From Planctomycetales bacterium (GTDB lineage Bacteria > Planctomycetota > Phycisphaerae > SM23-33): a stretch of 7,698 nucleotides of DNA. Positions 4,894-7,698 of this stretch are shown here, piece by piece. The notes under the pieces were generated by a model. It was not told the DNA's origin. It searched no databases and saw nothing but the letters and a program-made list of their open reading frames with translations. The stretch is taken from assembly GCA_030631125.1 (NCBI GenBank), contig DAOVLS010000101.1, positions 1-7,698 on the forward strand, read 5' to 3'. Position 1 is the first letter of the stretch, and the number at the start of each line of letters is the position of its first letter. The translations under genes and the position numbers were made by a program.

Positions 4894-6627
4894 CTATTTC
4901 CCAAGCCGACGGAATTTGTTTATCTCGGCGGCGAATTTTTCCAGGTCGTCGTAGTTATGCCGCCAGGTCGTGTACATCACGCCGACGACGCCTTTGACCT
5001 TCGCTGCTTCGGCCAGCCACTCGGCAATCCTGGCAGGGTCGGCGTCGTAGTAGCCGGCGAGAATCTGCTTATGCCCGCGCTCGGCGAAGTGTTTGAGCGA
5101 TTCGGTCCTGCCTTTGGCGTGGCCGTGCCAGTTGACGACGGTTACGTCTTTGCCCAAGCCCTTCCATGAATCGTGCCACGGCCCGTCGCCTTTGACCAGG
5201 TAATACCGCCCTGCCCTGCGGGCGTTGTGGTGCGGGTCGAACATGTCGCTCCAGACGTAAATCGGCTTGGCCGAGGCGTGTTTGCGGATGATGGCCGTGC
5301 AGCGGGCGACATTGTCGGCGAGGATTTCGCCGGGTGTCATCTTCTGCTTCGTGCAGGATTCGTCCCAGCCGTGAACGCGGATCTCGTCGTGCTGCATAAA
5401 ATACCCGTCCGGATCCAACGCCTTGCGAACGTTGCGGACCTGCCAGTCGAGGATTTCATAGACCTTCGGCTCACTCATGCAGCACATCACCTGTCCCCAG
5501 TGGATTAAGGCGGTGTGGTAATAACTGACCAGCACCGTCTGGCCGTCCTTTAGCCTACTGCCGGGCGGGACCTTCACTGTCGGCTGGTTGTGCCAGACGG
5601 TGAACTGGCCCGAATATCGCAGCCGGCCCAGCAGGGGATCGTGAATGGCGGCAAAGTCCCGGCCTTCGAGATAGGCGACCTTTCCGTCCAGGCTTTTCAC
5701 CGATAGCGGTGCGCCCTTGCGGCGGACGACGTTGACCAGCCCGGCCGGTTCGATACGAACGTCGTCCCACCAGATTTTCCCGCCCTTGCCGCCCCAGACG
5801 CCCAGATAAAGATTCACCTCGTCGAATTCGAGGCTGTTGAAGGTGATATGGATTCGCTTCCAGCCCTGGGTTTTGGCGATTTTAGGTTGGTAGTAATTCA
5901 GGCTGACTCCGCCTTTTGCCAGCACGAGGATGCGGACCTTGTTCGCTGCGGCGAAATCTTTCGTCTTGACGGCGGCGGATACGTGGTAGTAGCGGAACGG
6001 TTTGACCTTCAGCGTTTGCATGACCCGCCCGTTGCCGTGTTTGGGGTGGTGGACGTTGATGTCCTGCATTCGTAATGACTTCTTTCCGTGGAACTTTACG
6101 TCGCGGTCGATAAAGGAAATTTTTCCCGGCTCGTCGGCGAATCGCCAGCCGGTGGGCATGTTGCGCCGGTGCTGCTCGAAAGAACCATTGACAAGACGGA
6201 CCGATTCGTCGGTCGGGATAAGTTTGCCGTCCTTGACGACGAAAGGCGCATCCTTTACCGGCAGGCCGGCGGCCAGGTTCGGATCGCGCGCCAGAAGCGA
6301 GTTGGAATAACCGATTGGGCAGACGCAGGCGATGCAGTCGAGTTTAAGCCTCCGGCAGGCGGCGCGGACCCGGCGGACGTTCCGGAGATATTTATCCGGC
6401 AGGTTGTCCCATCGCATGAACTTGCTGTCGGTCAGGACGATGCCGGTGTAGTCGGCCTTGGCGACCCGCTCCAGCAGTTTCAGCGTCGATTCGACGTTCT
6501 TGTCCACCAGCATATTGACCGAGACGTACACCCACCGGTGGCGCAAATCGAGTTTGGGCTTGGGCGCACGGGCAAAAACCACCGACACTGACAGGACAAC
6601 ACTTGTTGCAATCGTAATATATTTCAT
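4894..6627 (-). CDS. Secreted protein with an interrupted TIM-barrel domain and a jelly-roll (CBM-like) insert, putative glycoside hydrolase-like
   Basis: A 577-residue exported protein. Residues 1-19 form a signal peptide (Met-Lys, then a hydrophobic run ending VVFA), probably cut before R20. Residues 30-130 look like the first barrel strands (RWVYVSVNML, ADYTGIVLTD, LDCIACVCPIGY). Residues 145-295 read as a carbohydrate-binding-type jelly roll: LVNGSFEQ at the start, MPTGWRF, then GGKIWWDDVRIEP at the end, a classic pattern for such modules. From about 370 the barrel resumes with DGYFMQHDEIRVHGWDES (407-424), KPIYVWSDMFDPHHN (454-468), VTVVNWHGH (495-503) and GVMYTTWRHNYDDL (549-562). H413-D414-E415, D461 and D464 are candidate active-site residues, loosely like the GH20 pattern; the family assignment is inference. 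The ATG at 6627 was chosen because it opens the signal peptide. An upstream extension in frame would overlap the preceding gene and read as low-complexity shadow. It follows that gene by 13 nt, so they are probably one operon. Confidence 0.75.
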   Translation of the reverse strand: MKYITIATSVVLSVSVVFARAPKPKLDLRHRWVYVSVNMLVDKNVESTLKLLERVAKADYTGIVLTDSKFMRWDNLPDKYLRNVRRVRAACRRLKLDCIACVCPIGYSNSLLARDPNLAAGLPVKDAPFVVKDGKLIPTDESVRLVNGSFEQHRRNMPTGWRFADEPGKISFIDRDVKFHGKKSLRMQDINVHHPKHGNGRVMQTLKVKPFRYYHVSAAVKTKDFAAANKVRILVLAKGGVSLNYYQPKIAKTQGWKRIHITFNSLEFDEVNLYLGVWGGKGGKIWWDDVRIEPAGLVNVVRRKGAPLSVKSLDGKVAYLEGRDFAAIHDPLLGRLRYSGQFTVWHNQPTVKVPPGSRLKDGQTVLVSYYHTALIHWGQVMCCMSEPKVYEILDWQVRNVRKALDPDGYFMQHDEIRVHGWDESCTKQKMTPGEILADNVARCTAIIRKHASAKPIYVWSDMFDPHHNARRAGRYYLVKGDGPWHDSWKGLGKDVTVVNWHGHAKGRTESLKHFAERGHKQILAGYYDADPARIAEWLAEAAKVKGVVGVMYTTWRHNYDDLEKFAAEINKFRRLGK

Positions 6628-6640
6628 GCCAATATCCACT

Positions 6641-7698
6641 TCAACATATCTTCCGGTTATTCCCTCGATCCATGATTTCCCACGCCTTTTGCACATAGAA
6701 GCGGTAGTTTTCAAGCGGCGTGCCGTTGGGGATGCGGTGGTCCAAGCCGAGGACGCATCCGCCGGTGCGGACCATCGGGGGGATCTTGTATTCCAGTTCC
6801 GCGACGATTTCTTCGGTGCTGCGGCGGATGACGTGTTTATCGATCCCGCCCATAAAGGCAAGTTTGTCGCCGTAGGTCTCCCGGACCTTCACCATGTCCA
6901 TGCCTGCCGCCGGTTCCATCGGATACATTAAATTGACTCCCGCATCCAGGAAGGCGGGGATAACCGCGTTCATGTTCCCGTCGGAATCCTGGCTGAAGAG
7001 TCTGGCTCCGCGATCCTTCAGCATGTCCCATACGCGGCGATAGTACGGCCCGATGAATTCGGCGACCTGCTTCGGTCCGGCCAGCGGACCGCTCTTACCG
7101 GCCATGTCTTCGTGAACAAACAGTTGGTCCACCAGAACGGTAGCGGAAACCCGATCCAGAATTTTCAAGGCCGTATCGCCTATGGTTCGCAGGATGTCGT
7201 GGACGAGTTCCGGCTGTTCGTAGTAGGCGATGCAGAGTTGCTCTTCGCCCATCAACTGGCGGGGTTCGTCGAACCCGCCGGGGATTTCCACCGCAAGGAC
7301 TCTGCCGGCTTGCCGATGCTCACGGGCCAGATTTTCCCAGCCGTCTCCGAAACGCTCCTCGGAAAACTCGTAGTGCCGCTTGACTTTCAGCCAGTCATCC
7401 ATATTCCTGACGGGATAGTCCATCGGCAGCGGGAGCGTGGCGGAGGCCTTGATAAGTTTCATCCGCCGGCCCATGCGGTCCCGCGAAATGATGTACTCGT
7501 CCGTCTCTTCCAGGATTTCCTCCTCGCATCCGCCGATCCATCCGGTATTGACCGGGACATACCCGTCCATCGCGCGGCGATACCGGAACGCCGAGAAGTC
7601 CAATTCGCCGGGCGTAGCGCCTTGTTCGACCCATTCTTCCTTCAGCCCCAGCAGCGGACCGAAAATCTCGGTAAAGAGCGGGCGGTCGTTCGATTGGA
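6641..7698 (-). CDS. Uroporphyrinogen decarboxylase (URO-D) family protein, 5' end outside window
   Basis: The minus-strand frame is open from the window edge to a TGA at 6643-6641, giving 351 visible residues. The TTG at 7603 is not the start: the upstream frame stays open and family-like (NDRPLFTEIFGPLLGLKEEW, then QGATPGELDF). The fold is that of URO-D and of the methylcobamide:CoM methyltransferases. Recognisable parts include the segment encoded at about 6994-6974, reading SQDSDGN; AGVNLMYPMEPAAGMD just after it; LAFMGGID; and GGCVLGLDHRIP (about 6763-6728). A haem-pathway role is unlikely, because this subfamily occurs in many copies in catabolic loci of PVC-type bacteria. The CoM methyltransferases bind zinc through His-X-Cys plus a later Cys. 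Here the His-X-Cys position reads Ser/Asp, with only the later Cys kept, so that reaction is not supported. Substrate unknown. It is the first visible gene of the two-gene minus-strand operon. Confidence 0.85.
   Translation of the reverse strand, partial: QSNDRPLFTEIFGPLLGLKEEWVEQGATPGELDFSAFRYRRAMDGYVPVNTGWIGGCEEEILEETDEYIISRDRMGRRMKLIKASATLPLPMDYPVRNMDDWLKVKRHYEFSEERFGDGWENLAREHRQAGRVLAVEIPGGFDEPRQLMGEEQLCIAYYEQPELVHDILRTIGDTALKILDRVSATVLVDQLFVHEDMAGKSGPLAGPKQVAEFIGPYYRRVWDMLKDRGARLFSQDSDGNMNAVIPAFLDAGVNLMYPMEPAAGMDMVKVRETYGDKLAFMGGIDKHVIRRSTEEIVAELEYKIPPMVRTGGCVLGLDHRIPNGTPLENYRFYVQKAWEIMDRGNNRKIC

Noticed and set aside
5173..6591. Plus-strand open frames opposite the secreted-protein gene
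   Set aside because: They show typical antisense-shadow composition, and the minus-strand gene has a signal peptide and domain structure.
6628..6861. In-frame N-terminal extension of the secreted-protein gene (78 residues upstream of 6627)
   Set aside because: It overlaps the end of the URO-D gene in another frame, is low-complexity in composition, and would bury the clear signal peptide that begins at the ATG at 6627.
7601..7603. TTG as start codon of the URO-D family gene
   Set aside because: The frame continues upstream to the window edge with family-like sequence, so the gene is truncated by the window rather than starting here.

Overview
The window is a GC-rich, densely coded stretch of bacterial chromosome, apparently accessory catabolic DNA. 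The family mix is one seen repeatedly in Planctomycetes, Lentisphaerae and related PVC-type bacteria: a non-pyrrolysine MttB-family methyltransferase, a uroporphyrinogen-decarboxylase-like protein, an amidohydrolase, a xylose-isomerase-like TIM barrel, and a large secreted protein combining a barrel with a jelly-roll domain. That placement rests on gene content only; the window holds no rRNA or phylogenetic marker.

Layout. (1) 1-234 (+): C-terminal end of an amidohydrolase-2 family protein, cut by the window edge. (2) 235-361: gap with a degenerate copy of a structured repeat (copy A), then a strong ribosome binding site. (3) 362-1756 (+): MttB-like methyltransferase, complete. (4) 1754-1825: copy B of the repeat, a 25-bp perfect inverted repeat around a 22-nt core. 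It fills the convergent gap and overlaps the stop codons of both flanking genes. (5) 1823-2578 (-): sugar phosphate isomerase/epimerase-like protein. (6) 2579-2740: divergent regulatory region. (7) 2741-3757 (+): D-isomer-specific 2-hydroxyacid dehydrogenase. (8) 3827-4810 (+): aldo/keto reductase. (9) 4811-4893: convergent gap with an imperfect hairpin. (10) On the minus strand, a likely two-gene operon: the URO-D family gene (7698-6641, 5' end off the window), then 13 nt later a secreted barrel/jelly-roll protein (6627-4894).

Together the enzymes look like a catabolic toolkit: a secreted, probably carbohydrate-acting protein, cytosolic redox and isomerase steps, and two members of superfamilies known from corrinoid-dependent methyl transfer. 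No corrinoid protein is visible, and the URO-D protein lacks the zinc-binding His-X-Cys of true CoM methyltransferases, so a complete methyl-transfer system cannot be claimed. The clearest non-coding signal is the two-copy structured repeat. It has a conserved core, arms that each fold on themselves, and a base-pair-preserving change between copies, and both copies start at a stop codon.
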